Shown here: positions 10,625 through 22,540 of the stretch, piece by piece
Layout of the letters: each line of letters opens with the position of its first letter
How positions within the stretch are numbered: position 1 is the stretch's first letter
Assembly (NCBI GenBank): GCA_025084515.1
Contig: JAJAGP010000179.1
Coordinates: 248,001-312,000, forward strand
Reading direction: 5' to 3'
Source of the DNA: Ancistrus triradiatus
Taxonomy: Eukaryota > Chordata > Actinopteri > Siluriformes > Loricariidae
Length of the DNA: 64,000 bases
Notes under the pieces: model-generated
What the model was told of the DNA's origin: nothing
The model's input: only the letters and a program-made list of their open reading frames with translations
Databases searched by the model: none
Position numbers and translations under genes: made by a program

Positions 10625-13600
10625 AGCTGCAATTGGCTGAGCAGCTAATGTTGATAAATATTCATACTTAGGCTAGCCACATTTTCATTAAACTAATCCT
10701 AGCATAATCCTCCCAGCCTTAGCTCATTAGTAGCTAACTATTTATAGCTTGCCAGTTGCTGACTGGTTAATTTTCCTACTTTCCGTTCGCCAAATGACTG
10801 ATTTAAGAGAGAAAAGGTTTGGTTTTTAATCGTAAAAATGTAAAGATTCACAAAGCAATCATTCAAATACATTACAACCAGTCGACCATCAGCTTTTCAA
10901 AAAAACAACTCTCTGGCACAGGCCCAGAACTTTAATAGCAAAGAGGTTGATCAAGTTACTAAAATTGGATCCCTAAGCTGCGATGTCAAGTGCATTCTAC
11001 ACAAGGTCTGGTCATTACAGACTGGTTCACGCTGTCAGTGCTGCTGGGTGTATGCATTCCTGGTGTCATTATCATTCTCTGGTGTGCCAGATTAATGAGT
11101 CACTTTAAACTACTCTGACCAACACACCTCTTTCAGCTGAAAGGATTATATTTGCTACTTTGTGTGTGACGGGACATCATTCGGAGAGGGCACGTGACTC
11201 GTGTTATTTGAAGTCGAAATAGCACCATAGAGAACATTGTTCTGTGATCGTATGTTTCTTAGATTACTGAAAACCCCAGTCAACAAGCATTTACACATTT
11301 TCCATTATAGTAAGTACCTTCCATTGAAAAGGACGTTGCTTAGGCTCTCCTGTCACAAGTTGTATTTTGAATTAGCTTTGCTTTTTATATGCTCATTCCA
11401 GTTTTACCATTACTTTTATTGGTTTCAGTGTATCCTACACTGGGGTGGCTACGTCAACAGCTTGATGCTTAGTTACTGAGCACATTTCGGATGGTTGCCC
11501 TGCTGGAAGATATAACCATGATATAGCTTGGCAGTGGCAGCTAGATTTTCCTTAAAATATCATACTGCTTTGTAGCATCCACAATGTCATGTAAGCTGAG
11601 GAGCACTATTAAGGAACACTATACCTGTACACTACCTGTGCTCTCAGAACAGCCTCAATACTTCAAAAAAAAAAAAACAAAGTTGAAAACGTTCCTGAGA
11701 GACCCTGCAAGTTGTAACCTCACACTCTGCACTTAAGCCATTCTCATGACAGGAAAGTCTCATATCCTAAAATATTCTTCATATCCTTATCTGTCTTGTA
11801 ACGTCCTGTAATCTTAAATATAGATGCATTTGTATGTCTCATCTCCCTTGGTGAGCTATATTCGGAGATTCTGCATGACATGGAGTATTATCACACTGGA
11901 TGTGACCAATAGAAAACAGGTAAATCGTGGCCATGAAGGGATGCGCATGGTCAGCAACAATACTCAAATTGCCGAGAAAACATTACCCACACCATTACAC
12001 CACACTGACCAGCCTCGACTGTGTACACAAGGCAATTTCGAAGTACCAGCCCATCTGGTACCATCAACCATGCAACGGTCAAAATGACTGAGATCACATT
12101 TCCCTCCCATACTGACGATTGATATGAACATTACACAAAGCAGCTGCCACACAACTGGCTGATTGGATAATACTTGGACAAATGAGTCACTGTACAGGTA
12201 TTCCTAATAGTTCCCAGCGTCTCTGGAATAACAACAGCACCAACAACACCGGCTGTCCACCATATTAACCGTAGGATTAGGCTCTTTTCCTGTACAAGCA
12301 TCAGTTTGTTTCCACCAAACACACCTTGTGTACTCCAATCACCGATCAGCAGAGTAGCCTGCTGATAACCAGTTAAGTGTCACTCCTCACGTAGGCGACC
12401 TTACCTGGTTATGCAGGTATCTCCTTCACAATGTCCTTCCAGTTAAGCCACCATTTGCTTGTCCAGTGGCAGTTCGGCACTCAGCTTGGGAAACACAGCA
12501 CTAAGAGGCAGACAGAAGTACATGCAGTCAGGATTTGCTACAAGACATGACTGATAATGACAAACAAAACAAGGGAATAATAGACAGGGGCTGGCTGGAT
12601 AACACACAGACTACAAATAGTAGTATCCCGTAGGGGTGTGTGATATGCATCATCCACGATAATATCTTAATTGTTGTTTTAACAATGTGAGAACCGACAT
12701 TATCCAGTATGTCACCCACTTTGCGCAAACCAGTCTGAAACACGTCTTAAGACTGCACGTATTCACTACGTCAGATCGACAGGTAGCTTTTTAGAACCAC
12801 GAATCAAGCTAGGCTTTATTTAAAAGCTCATGACTGAAGTTAAGGAGTGAACAAACTGCAATAGGAGACAAAATACAGATGGAAATTGGCTGCTGTTAAA
12901 GACAGCTTGACAACTAACATTTTTGACCAATTACAATGCAAAAAAGACGGTAGCAATTCAGGAGGTTCAGAGAGAGGAGTCAACAACTTTTGAATACTTT
13001 AGGCCCATGATATAAACTGCCAAAGTATCGTGTAATTATCGGTATTGACAAAATCCCAGAAAATTGAGATATTTTTTCAAAAACGCTCACAGCTACTACC
13101 GCAAACACAAACGGCAAACAGAGAGAAAGCAGAATAATAAACACTCCGAAGACCCTAACCGTTCATTACACCTAACGCCCAGAAGATGGTGGTAAAGTAA
13201 CAAAATCTACAAACACCCAGGCGCTATCAAAATCCAACGCAGTGAGTGACTAACACCAGGTGATTTAAATCCAAACACACAATGAGGTGTAAATGGCCAA
13301 CACACAGGTGATTTAAACCCAACATACAAATTGAATAAAAGGCTAAGAATTACAAACAAGCAAGACACACGGACTGAACAGGAGACGGAAACGAAATCGA
13401 AATCAGGAACACCCGCAGGTGGACGAGCAACACTATCAAAGGCTAACAAAACGCACCGGGGTGAAGCGGAGAGGAACAAGGAGGAAGATGTGCTCATGTT
13501 AAGTTTAAGACTTATGTTCGCCTACAAAGCCAAAAAAGGAGCACATTCCTGTCTAAGGCTTTAATCAAACCCTGTTCTTTACCTCCTCCCCTCGAACAGG

Positions 13601-14189
13601 TGCACCTATGTGGAGTTTGCATTTCCTCCCCGTGTCTGCATGGGTTTCTCCCACATTCCAAAGATATTCATTAGGTTAATTGGTCACTCTATATTTGTGT
13701 ATATAACTGACTCGAATTTATCTAACCTTGTTCCGTCACGAAAAGCCAAACCTAAACCAAACACGGCTCGACTGGACCCCGCCACTCAAGAGTAAAGGAA
13801 GACAGGAATCAAGACTCTTGTCCATACTGGCACTCAGGTGGTAGAATGAATAGCCACTGGGAATCAGGGCAATTGGAAAAAGGAAGAGACCGCATTTATG
13901 CATTTAAATTATTAAAATACGTAGTTGGTGGGTTTTTTCCTTTATACCTACATATTCTGTTTTTAATTACATAAATACATATGGATTTATTCAGATGGAG
14001 TTGTTGAGCTTTAGGGAATTTTGACTATCATAAAGTAATATCTACTAAGGAGAATACAAAACCCTTCTGTAGGTCTATAAGGGCAACTGTTTTTCTGTTG
14101 TCTATTCAAACAAATTTTCCCCAATTTACATGTAGCGTACCAAACGTATCCCGAACAACTTATACATGGTACAGCTCTACAATGTACAA
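10625..14189. other. Intergenic DNA upstream of the ncmap-like gene
   Basis: No exon is supported. 11610-11820 resembles the decayed 3' end of a LINE. 12635-13080 contains gggtgtgtgatatgcatc and gtgtaattatcggtattg, typical of a common fish MITE that encloses a 'cgataat' motif. 13605-13690 is a dispersed fish repeat fragment (tggagtttgcatttcctccc). Untranslated first exon(s) and the promoter of the ncmap-like gene may lie here but cannot be placed. Confidence 0.4.
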
Positions 14190-14225
14190 ATCCAAGCAAT
14201 TGTGGGTTAAGGGCCTTACTCAAGC
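14190..14225 (-). mobile_element. SINE fragment
   Basis: atccaagcaattgtgggtta followed by agggccttactcaag is the reverse of the conserved V-SINE-like middle segment seen whole at 5750-5945. Only this core remains, about 120 bp upstream of the ncmap-like start codon. Confidence 0.7.
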
Positions 14226-14346
14226 CAAAATAAAATAGAAACGTTTCATAAAGATCATGACAATCTAATTCATGGTCATTAACTACACAGTAATAATGCT
14301 TTGAAGTTTTACTTGCTTGTTTTTCTTGTCAGCACACTGGTGAAAG

Positions 14347-14428
14347 ATGTCTACGTCTACGGTTTCTCCTACGACCAACACCACCACCGCGTCCACCACC
14401 AAATCAAGAGAACAAATCCTCATCCAGA
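14347..14428 (+). CDS. ncmap: ncmap-like coding exon 1
   Basis: Begins ATG at 14347. A pyrimidine-rich tract ending ttcttgtcag at 14332 lies just upstream, so this is probably the second exon of the transcript. It encodes MSTSTVSPTTNTTTASTTKS and then REQILIQ; the donor CAGA|GTAAGC at 14429 leaves one base of a split Ser codon. Confidence 0.7.
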
Positions 14429-17400
14429 GTAAGCTTTTCTGTTTTTGGGCTATATGGCTTTCGAAAATTATGGTCATATTGAGTTTACACAGGTCACTGG
14501 AAAAGCCTCAGACAAGTGTATATAATGTGGGGGCACCCCGGTCTGGATACATGCAACCTCCAGGCTCCCACCCCTGTCAAAGGGAACATGTATGCATCCT
14601 GCTGGTGTTTTGTAGACCTGGACTTCTGCAACCTGTGAACCGACCACTGGGACCTAAAGTATAATGCCAGGAATCCTGCCAGCTAGCATCACAACTTTGA
14701 AACAGACAGACCTCACCTCATTAGAGCCAGGATACAAACCAGAGAGGCTCATCCTCAAATAGAATGAGGCTCATTATCAGTGCTCTACTTACTGAGCTAC
14801 TCTGTTTCATATCCCACTACCACCACGATGTTGGATGTACTCAGGACCTCATTCATGACAGCTTCGTTTTATTCATAAATTACGTGTAAAATGGACCTTC
14901 CTGAAAACTCTCCACCAGATTTGCGAACGATGCATAAACACCAGATATATCAGTAGAACATGCGTATGTTAATGAGTACCAATCGTTTGCAAATTGGTTT
15001 GCACGTTACTTATATTTACCATACAATTACCATAATCCAGACCAACAAACCGTATGATGAAGCCATTGGACGTAGGACCACAGCAAAAATCTTCCACAAT
15101 GTCTTAGAAAAAGCAAAGAAAAAGATGCGGAAATCAATGTTTCACTGAACGAAGTGCATCCCAATCGGCACCTTTTATTTTCAAGAGTCCATAATCGTGT
15201 TTCGGGTCTAAAAAAAGCGGCTTGACAGAACTACAATTCCACTACAATATTCTAGCAGTTATGTTTTCTTACCAATGAGCCAACGATCTCTTAGATAAGG
15301 AACAATATCAATTCAATGAATCTGTTCCAGACCCCCTAGAAGATCCACACTGTATAAGGTAGTATATGCGTTAATGGAGGGGGGCATTTACGATGGGGAC
15401 ATGTTCCGACCAAGCCATCATGATGTAAATGCATCATGGACTGAGGAGTTTAATATAATCTTATTTTATAATAAAGTGTTGAAAAATCTCATGTAACTTA
15501 GTGAGTAATTGATTGAAAGTGAAAAGTAAACGTAAAACACTCATTCTGTAGGTGAACTCAGGGTGGTAGTTGCCTGTGTTCTGGAGGATTCAGTTCCTGT
15601 TTTCCTTTTGGTTGTCAATACTAACCCTTTGAGGACCCATGGAGACTTATTTGCACTAAGAATACAGTACAGTACATGTAAAAATAAAGAAAAACATGAT
15701 TAACACAATAGCGGAGAAGGGCTATTGTGGATCTGAATCACTGAATCATGAATCGTGGATTGAGTTTCAGCTGAAACAAGTCATGTGGCTCGACTCGTAC
15801 AAGTTTAAGCAAGTGCGCAGAGTAGCGAGCAAACGACGAGAGCCGTGGTACAACTGTACTATAATTCCAGTGCAGTCAAGTCAAATGACACTTTCAGTGG
15901 CTTCTTGACGTTACGCACACTTTACAGTGTAATTTTTGTTCGTATATTTTGAGATTAAGACCACTTTCATGAATGTGCGTCAGTTGTTTGAAAATAGCCG
16001 CAAATTTGTTCTGTTCCTGTTTTATGAACGAGGCTCTCAGTCTGCAGATTAAGTTCCTACTTATTTAATTATCAGCTACTATCACAACCATTGAGACGTG
16101 ACTTCGATTTGTCAGGGGTTTGTGACAATTTAAAAACATATTATACACAGTATAGAGTTTGGCCAGAAATGGTGTGAAAGGATGTAATCTGTAATGAACT
16201 CTTTTCCCAGGTTCAGGCGCCATGATTGCCATTATTGTTATTGGCATCATAATTATCCTCAGCATTCTGCTCATCATACTGAAGACCTACAACAGGTATG
16301 TATGTTAGGTACATAGACATAACATAGTTCTGTATGTTCCTGTGTTTGAATGGGTTTCAAGGAAGACTGTGAACAAAGAGATCTAGAATAAGTTCAACCA
16401 AATGGACTTTGAAGATATTTAAAGGGAACAGAATGTGACACTATCCGTCAAAGTTAAACCTGAAAGCTGTCCTGTTACACAATGGCAACGTACTGCATTC
16501 AGTACCCACTGGCTATGCAGTTCACATGAAAGAAACCTCTAGTACAATAACATTGACCTATTGTGGAAGCACAGAGTACAACAATTCTGACCAGAACATC
16601 TGTGGTGATCTAAAGATACCGGCACTGCTACTAGGAATGTAACTCGGACAAGGTGCTGTTGTTTTCTTTGGGTATGGGATATCTATGCTAAAGAGTCGAA
16701 TTACATTAAAAACAACTTCCATGTCATTCCAGAGCTGATAAGTGTGTAGTGGATAAGCCACTTCTCAACCTAACAATTATATTTGTCTCCTTTTAAAACT
16801 TTAGACCAAGAATGTTGCAAAACCTGTGAACAGAAAAGGTGCTGGGTTACAAGAATCACTGATGACAAGATTAATGAAGGCATTATTGTTGATCCACAAG
16901 TCAGACAGGTCATCATTGACAGGGAGGTTGAAGGTCTGCTAGTGAGGCCAAAGAAAATAGCAAGGAATGCATTTAAGGATGGAAAACTACTTCAGAATAC
17001 CAAACTACACATGCACCAGAAGCTCCGGTTTTACATAACCCAGGCAGTAATCACTTTTCGAATTCGCAACCAACCAATAATCTCACAGAAATGTGACAAA
17101 CTTCAAAATTTAATATTAAACAATCGAATTCTTCGTTTTCTCGAGGAAATATTGCGTTTCAGAGTCTCCACAAATGTGTTCTTTAGCTGTTTAGCGGGTG
17201 CTGCGTTTAATTCGAGGGTTGCCAGATTCCACCAGACAATCCTCCCACCTGGCCTATGTAAATAAACCGATAAGAAACGAAACATCTTAGTATAAGCGGA
17301 CCTGGCAACCATATTTTTCTCCAGCTAGCATGCCAAAGCCGGTTAAAATCGAGCAACTGTTGTACATGCTATGAGAAATCAGATTCAGGTTACTGACATA

Positions 17401-18428
17401 ACTGGATTTCTTAATCTGATTTCTAGATCGCTGAATGCTGTATACGTGACCACTTGAAATAATCAGATAACTGTCCTAATAACCAGTCCTTTATTATTAG
17501 GGGTGTTAAGTATTGTGGCAATATTACAAAAATGTAATAGCTTAAGAATTTACTTGTAACACTTGAGTATTATTAAAAACAAGTACTTCAGCACTTTAAC
17601 TTGAGTAAAAATCCATACTTTGACTTTAGTAATGAAGTTGTGCACTTCGTCCACCTCTGCCTATGGGTGCCTCAAGCAGCAACAAAAAGGCTAACATAAA
17701 AAGAAAACCTATAGTAAGCAGTTTAGTGTATCTTACCCATTTCCAGAACTGGTACCGGTTTGGATTTCTTTTTGTGGTATTAGATCCTAAAAGTGTAGAC
17801 GTGCATGAGAAAACATTTTCACAATAATTGGTTAAACAAAAACATGTAGCACAGTAAGGGCACCACTGGCAATTCTCACAAACAAAATGTCTCTTTGCAT
17901 ACCTTTTTCCCTGATGGTTAAACAGGAAACTATTTGAGAGTCATCCAAATCTTCCTGTTCACTGGGGTATAAATATGAGGTGACACAGAGGCCAAATTCC
18001 TCTAATCATTTATCATGTGGAAGAATACACAAGTGCAACGAAACAAATGGCTTCATAATGCCAGTGTTTTGACCTTTGTAAGTCCATTCTGTCTATTTCC
18101 CTTGATGAAGTAGTAATTATCCTTCATTGTGTTTTTGTGTAACAGGAAGATGCACACGGAGCGGATGCTCGGCTCCAACTCCAGCAAACCACGGAAAAAC
18201 ACGGGCTCGACAGTAACGACAATGCAAACACACTTACAGATGGAGAACATACGAGGCAGCAACGGCCTGGGGAATTTCAGACACTCACCCCAAGCCTCGG
18301 TTACCGGGTTCCGTTTACCAAGGGCAGAGGTGCCGAACAGGGAGCACACCCCAGCCGAACAGCTTAGCACGAGCTCTGGCTCCACAGTGGTCACGATACA
18401 CGGCGAGCCATCGGTCAGGAACACGTAA
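14347..18428 (+). CDS. ncmap: NCMAP-like single-pass membrane protein (gene span)
   Basis: Three coding exons, 14347-14428, 16211-16295 and 18146-18428, join in frame (450 nt) to give 149 aa plus stop. Seen: a Ser/Thr-rich, signal-less N-terminus (1-27); a transmembrane helix at about 30-51 (GAMIAIIVIGIIIILSILLI); the basic juxtamembrane LKTYNRKMHTER; and a long polar tail rich in Ser, Thr and Asn. The 'SSGA...LLxxYNRKM' block matches vertebrate noncompact-myelin-associated protein (NCMAP), a Schwann-cell membrane protein of non-compact myelin. The mammalian protein is about 100 aa, so the tail here is longer and mostly not alignable by eye. Predicted orientation: N-terminus outside, tail cytosolic. 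Another small membrane protein of similar architecture cannot be excluded. Confidence 0.7.
14429..16210 (+). other. ncmap-like intron 1
   Basis: Contains a 5'-truncated copy of the CAGTGG MITE family at about 15285-15885 in minus orientation (gaatctgttccagacccc, cactgtataaggtagtata, ending near gccgtggtacaactgtac). The rest has no recognisable feature. Confidence 0.6.
16211..16295 (+). CDS. ncmap: ncmap-like coding exon 2 (transmembrane)
   Basis: Acceptor ttttcccag|GTTCAGG; donor AACAG|GTATGT. It encodes the whole membrane helix: SSGAMIAIIVIGIIIILSIL, then LIILKTYN and two bases of Arg. Short (85 nt), phase 1 in and phase 2 out. Confidence 0.85.
16296..18145 (+). other. ncmap-like intron 2
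   Basis: 17125-17240 (ctcgaggaaatattgcgttt, ggttgccagattcc) is a repeat homologous to 33870-33980 in jade1 intron 8. 17480-17660 (acttgagtaaaaatccatac) is a common fish MITE fragment. The open stretch 16783-17265 runs across these repeats and has no protein signature. Confidence 0.5.
18146..18428 (+). CDS. ncmap: ncmap-like coding exon 3
   Basis: Acceptor tgtgtaacag|GAAGATG at 18146, stop TAA 18426-18428. It encodes the cytosolic tail from RKMHTERMLGSNSSKPRK to GEPSVRNT. The frame is strongly polar, unlike the surrounding AT-rich DNA, and continues exactly from exon 2. Confidence 0.75.
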
Positions 18429-18927
18429 CGAGTGACCAAAGCGGGCTCCAAGAGACAGTGTGCATTGCATGAACATACACGCTACCAGAAGGAACAAAAA
18501 TTGCATGGACGTTCAGAAAAATGCAGCAACTAACTGCAATGTTGTGCCATTCACGGTGGTACCACTGGGCATCTGGCAATATGAACTACTGACATCTGTC
18601 AGGGTCAAGCATAGACTAAAGGGAACTATTTCTGTAAATTATTTAACATGTTTAAAGAAACCACCAACAACCAGTGTCCATTCTTGGTGTTAATACCAAA
18701 TCACGTTCTCTGTGGAACCAATGTGGACGTTGAGAGACTGCTTTGGTGAAAAAGACCTCACAATGTGTGCTGACTGAGGTAAAAATGAGTAAAATAATAT
18801 ATATAAACAGCCCAAGAGGCCCAAGAGAAAGGACAGTAGTGAAGGCGAAGCCTTGTTAAGGCAGCAGATTGAAGTAAGAGAGTGTGTTTTTCACATTCGG
18901 ATGTAATATTTTGTACACATAGCTAAA

Positions 18928-18933
18928 AATAAA
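18928..18933 (+). terminator. Candidate poly(A) signal of the ncmap-like gene
   Basis: AATAAA 500 bp after the stop codon, in the context ctaaaaataaatcaaatg. It is the first canonical hexamer on the + strand that I could find downstream. No RNA evidence is available. Confidence 0.4.
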
Positions 18934-19037
18934 TCAAATGAAGCCCTTTCTAGTGTCACTGACATTGGTACGTTCACACTGCTGGTAAATGTGACTCCCG
19001 TGACCGCGGTCCGTATAAGAGAGAGCAAAACAAAATA

Positions 19038-19810
19038 CAGTGGGACAATTATAGTGGTTAAGTTCTAGAAGCCTTGTCGAGAACGACGAACACCGTGCAA
19101 ATTTTTCCCACAGGGAGTAATGTAAATTTAATGAATCCATTCCAGACCTCCAGAAAATCCACACTGTATAAGGCATTATATGCATTAATGGAGTTTTGTA
19201 CAGGTGCTCCCTGATTTATGATGGGGATACGTTCCGACAAATCCATCATAAGTTAAATGAATCATGAGCTGGGGAGTTTAATATACTCTGTACTGTATCA
19301 TATAGCAGAACCTATTACACATTAACACTTACATTAACCTACAGACGGCCAAAATCATTAACAGAAAGCTTATTTTATAATAAAGTATTGAAAAATCTCA
19401 TGCAATTTACCGAGTAATGAATTGAAATTGATAAGTAAAAGAATAACACTTACTTGACTAGTGAAGTCATTGGTGCAACCGGTGTTTCCCTTTGATTTCC
19501 AGTTGGCTCTTAAAAACTAACCTTTTTAGGACCCATTGGGACTGATTTCCACTAAGAATACAGCACTGTAGATGTAAAAATGAAGAAAAACACGATAAAC
19601 ACAGCGGAGATCTTCACTGAGCAAGGACCATTGTGAATCTGAATCATAAATCATTAATCAAATTTCAGCTGAAACAATTTGCACAGCTTGACTCGTATAA
19701 GTTTAGGTACCGAGCAAACGATGAGAACCGAGACAAATTTTTCTAGTCAAAACGCGTCAAGAACCGAATTCGATGAGTTCCTGAGGTGGTCGAGAACCGA
19801 CATACCACTG
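19038..19810 (-). mobile_element. CAGTGG MITE-like transposon, full-length copy
   Basis: Begins cagtgggacaattatagtgg and ends gagaaccgacataccactg. In reverse complement it lines up end to end with 49361-50138, sharing ttctcgaccacctt, cgttttgacta, caggaactgaatcct-type segments and gtataaggcattatatgc. Length is 773 bp, with imperfect terminal inverted repeats of roughly 50 bp and no transposase. It is a non-autonomous DNA element just downstream of the ncmap-like gene. Confidence 0.8.
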
Positions 19811-20214
19811 TACTTTAATTTCTTTGTACTGACAGGCACATATACTGGAAATGTACATTTAAGCGTGGGGAACCACACGATGTTGGTGTGGCTGCAAGGT
19901 TTCATTCTAAACTGCTAAGCTGTACCTCAGTACACAATTCATTTAATTGATTGGGTAGCTGTTGTTCCTACTTGGTTGGAATGACAATAATGAGTCCAAT
20001 GAGCAGGGTGGTGCCTTACAATATTGAAACGACAGGAAAAGGCCAACAGATACGAAAATCTATGAAAAAATTAAAAACCAGAACAACAGGTTTGGAAGTG
20101 ATCAGCCTCCTGATACATTACTTAAAAGAGCCAACCTCTGTTTTAACTTACAGACTGTTTTGATATTTCTCTATCGGCTATGCACATCTAGATCAGGAAA
20201 TATTTGCCTGACCA
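19811..20214. other. Intergenic repeat fragment
   Basis: 19875-19990 (ggctgcaaggtttcattcta, followed by gtagctgttgttcctacttgg) is homologous to 22165-22260, another unit of the same dispersed repeat. Nothing else is recognisable. Confidence 0.4.
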
Positions 20215-20560
20215 ATTGCCCAGTTTCGACTGAAGAAAAACAGCCCACAACGTAATGCTACCACCATCATGCTTCGTAGTACATTTGGGTTTCAGGCCAT
20301 ACAACCTTTTGCCACGTAGCAACAGGTGAACAAATGAGACTCATGTGGCACTTTTCAGCCTTCTTTCTTGCCACACAGTCAGCCATACTGGCCAGCTTTG
20401 TGGAGACCCTGTGACTGTTGTCACACGCACTTACTGGACAAATTCAGCCATTAAAATCTGTTTTTCAAAAGTTCTTCAAAATTCCCAATGGTTTCTTCAT
20501 ATCTTCCCTGATCAATAATATCAGAAGTTTAGACTTCCTGGGTTCGTGGTGCACTTCTTA
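20215..20560 (-). mobile_element. Tc1-like transposase remnant
   Basis: Minus-strand reading of gaaaaacagcccacaacgta and accaccatcatgcttcgtag corresponds to the 'HGGGSIMLWGCFS' type of region of Tc1 transposases (seen reversed in the + strand). A similar remnant lies at 59690-59910. Heavily decayed. Confidence 0.5.
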
Positions 20561-20819
20561 AAAACGCTCTGAGTGTTACTCTTGCTGTGATCGTTGCCAC
20601 ATTCTTTATCCCAGAGCCCTTTTGAAAGCAACTTTTACATCCATGGTCAATTCTTTTCAATATCATGCACTACTAGTAATGGAAGCAAATAGCAACCAGT
20701 TCAACTCTAAAGTTTCTAAAATCACCTAAATGTCAGGTGGGGGCCAATTAACCTGCATTGGTGATTATGTTTCAACTGGCAACAAGTTATCTAACCCTAA
20801 CTGATGGAGTCAGTGGCTT

Positions 20820-21130
20820 CTCATTTGTTAAACAACCATGTCGAAAAATGCATCCTGTGGTCGTGGAAAAGATGTTTATCTGTTTCAGAAAGTTCAGATT
20901 GTGATAGAGTGGTTCAGGGAGCATGAGCCATCATTTTCATACATGGATTGGACACCACAGAGTCCAGACCTGAAGCTGAGAATCTTTGGGATGTGCTGGA
21001 GAAGACTTTGTGCAGTGGTCCAAATCTCCCAGCATCAATACAAAACCATCTAGGGGAAAGATTCACGCAACTCTGGACAGACATAAATGTTGGAACATTG
21101 CAGAAACTTGTGGAATCAATGCCACAGCGA

Positions 21131-21135
<5 letters not shown>
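20820..21135 (+). pseudogene. Tc1-like transposase C-terminal remnant
   Basis: The + strand reads LWDVLEKTLCSGPNLPASIQ, then WTDINVGTLQKLVESMPQRM, the C-terminal portion of a Tc1-like transposase. PQSPDLK in the adjacent frame shows that a frameshift interrupts it. The frame runs into an AT microsatellite at 21134. Confidence 0.75.

Positions 21136-21212
<77 letters not shown>
21134..21212. repeat. (AT)n microsatellite
   Basis: About 40 uninterrupted AT dinucleotides. It produces artificial poly-YI reading frames. Confidence 0.95.
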
Positions 21213-21214
<2 letters not shown>

Positions 21215-21269
21215 GAGCAGGATGGAAAGCTGATAGCCCACCTCTCTCATCAGTTTACAATTCAGCAAA

Positions 21270-21535
21270 TGCACGGGAAAAATAAGAAAGAGAACTTACT
21301 TTTGGTCCTTCCCATGATCTTCACAATACCAGATGATAAGAATCCTTTTGAACATGACACCTGTGGTACTGTATGTTCCATTATTTGAGAACTGGGGAAG
21401 ATGTTAGGATAACCGGACTGAATGTCAACCTGAGGAAATGGATAACATGGACTTCTGAAGTAACATATTAATGGATTTCTTATGAAAAAACATTAAGCAT
21501 GATGAGATTTCTGAAGGATTTAATTCTTAATTTAA
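21270..21535. repeat. Dispersed repeat, copy 1
   Basis: Shares a series of phrases with 48715-48990: caacttgctttt/gaacttacttttggt, gatcttca, ggtactgtatgttcc/ggtggtatgttccctc, ggggaagatgttaggataac, and gatttctgaaggat. Function and class are unknown. Confidence 0.55.
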
Positions 21536-21589
21536 ATGTATAGTGTGCTTAATAATGTACATTATGTATATTATAATAATAATATGTGT

Positions 21590-21889
21590 GTATGATATAT
21601 ATATAATATATAATATATATATATATATATAATATATATATAATATATCATATATATGAAAGGGCAGATGTTCCACGGAATGGGTGCCATTTACCACCCA
21701 TTGCCCCAAGATGTTACATGTATAGGATTATTATTATAATTAACTTGTGTGTTTTTTGTATTTGTATATTATATTATAATAATCTATATATATATATTAT
21801 AATATATATAATATATATATATAAATTAATATTATATAATATATTATTATGATATACAAATACATATACACACACACACACACACACAC

Positions 21890-21942
<53 letters not shown>

Positions 21943-21976
21943 ACCCATTCCGTGGAACATCTTGCCCTTTCATAAA
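21590..21976. repeat. AT/AC microsatellites inside an inverted repeat
   Basis: Irregular TA tracts (21597-21655, 21785-21845) and a (CA)n tract (21868-21940) are enclosed by a 30-bp arm at 21657-21686 and its reverse complement at 21942-21972, differing by one inserted base (tgttccacggaatgggtg in both arms). Confidence 0.9.
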
Positions 21977-22099
21977 ACCATGGCAGTTAAAGGGGTATGT
22001 CGACACAATATAAATTTGCTGAGAAATACTACTTAGGAAAGTTTTGAATCGCTTTTGAGCTCAATCAAGTAGTTTTCCAGTATTTGCATGTACAAAGGG

Positions 22100-22527
22100 T
22101 GGTGCACTGGCTATCAATGACTCAGGTTTGTACAGATCAGGAACGGGGAACCCGATTTGTAAAGGGCTGGGGTGGCTGCAAGGTTTCATTCCAGCACCTC
22201 CTATACCTGATTATACACAGTCCTCGAGTAAGGAAGTAGCTCCTGCTTGGGCGAAATGAAACCTGCAGCCACACCAGTTTTTTGTCTACGTGACAGAGAT
22301 GACTAGGTAAGGTGGTGCAAACATCCAAGAGAAATGTATTACACGGAATGACTAACGCCTTTGAACTTTTTTGTTAAACCATGAAGAGAACCGGCTTCCT
22401 GTCCTGCCTTCAAGTGCATGTGTCACCTTTAAAACAATACCATTATAATAAATAGTTTCGCAGCACCAACAACGCGGTTTGATACAGCGCCATAAGAGCG
22501 GTTACTTGCCTTTGAGCTACACCACAG
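22100..22527. other. Intergenic, repeat fragment
   Basis: 22165-22260 is the dispersed-repeat unit also seen at 19875-19990, including gaaacctgcagccacacc in inverted orientation near 22256. No gene is seen. Confidence 0.4.
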
Positions 22528-22540
22528 CACCCTCTGCTGG
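22528..22540 (-). promoter_or_regulatory. CTCF-like motif
   Basis: caccctctgctgg is the reverse complement of CCAGCAGAGGGTG, close to the vertebrate CTCF core CCASYAGRGGGCG. The same 13-mer, within a longer shared 26-bp string, recurs at 23250-23262. Confidence 0.35.

Noticed and set aside
16783..17265. 160-aa + strand frame in ncmap-like intron 2
   Set aside because: Crosses a dispersed repeat also found at 33870-33980; no domain; exons 2 and 3 already join in frame.
20948..21388. 146-aa + strand frame
   Set aside because: Transposase remnant fused to translation of an AT microsatellite; only the transposase part is meaningful.
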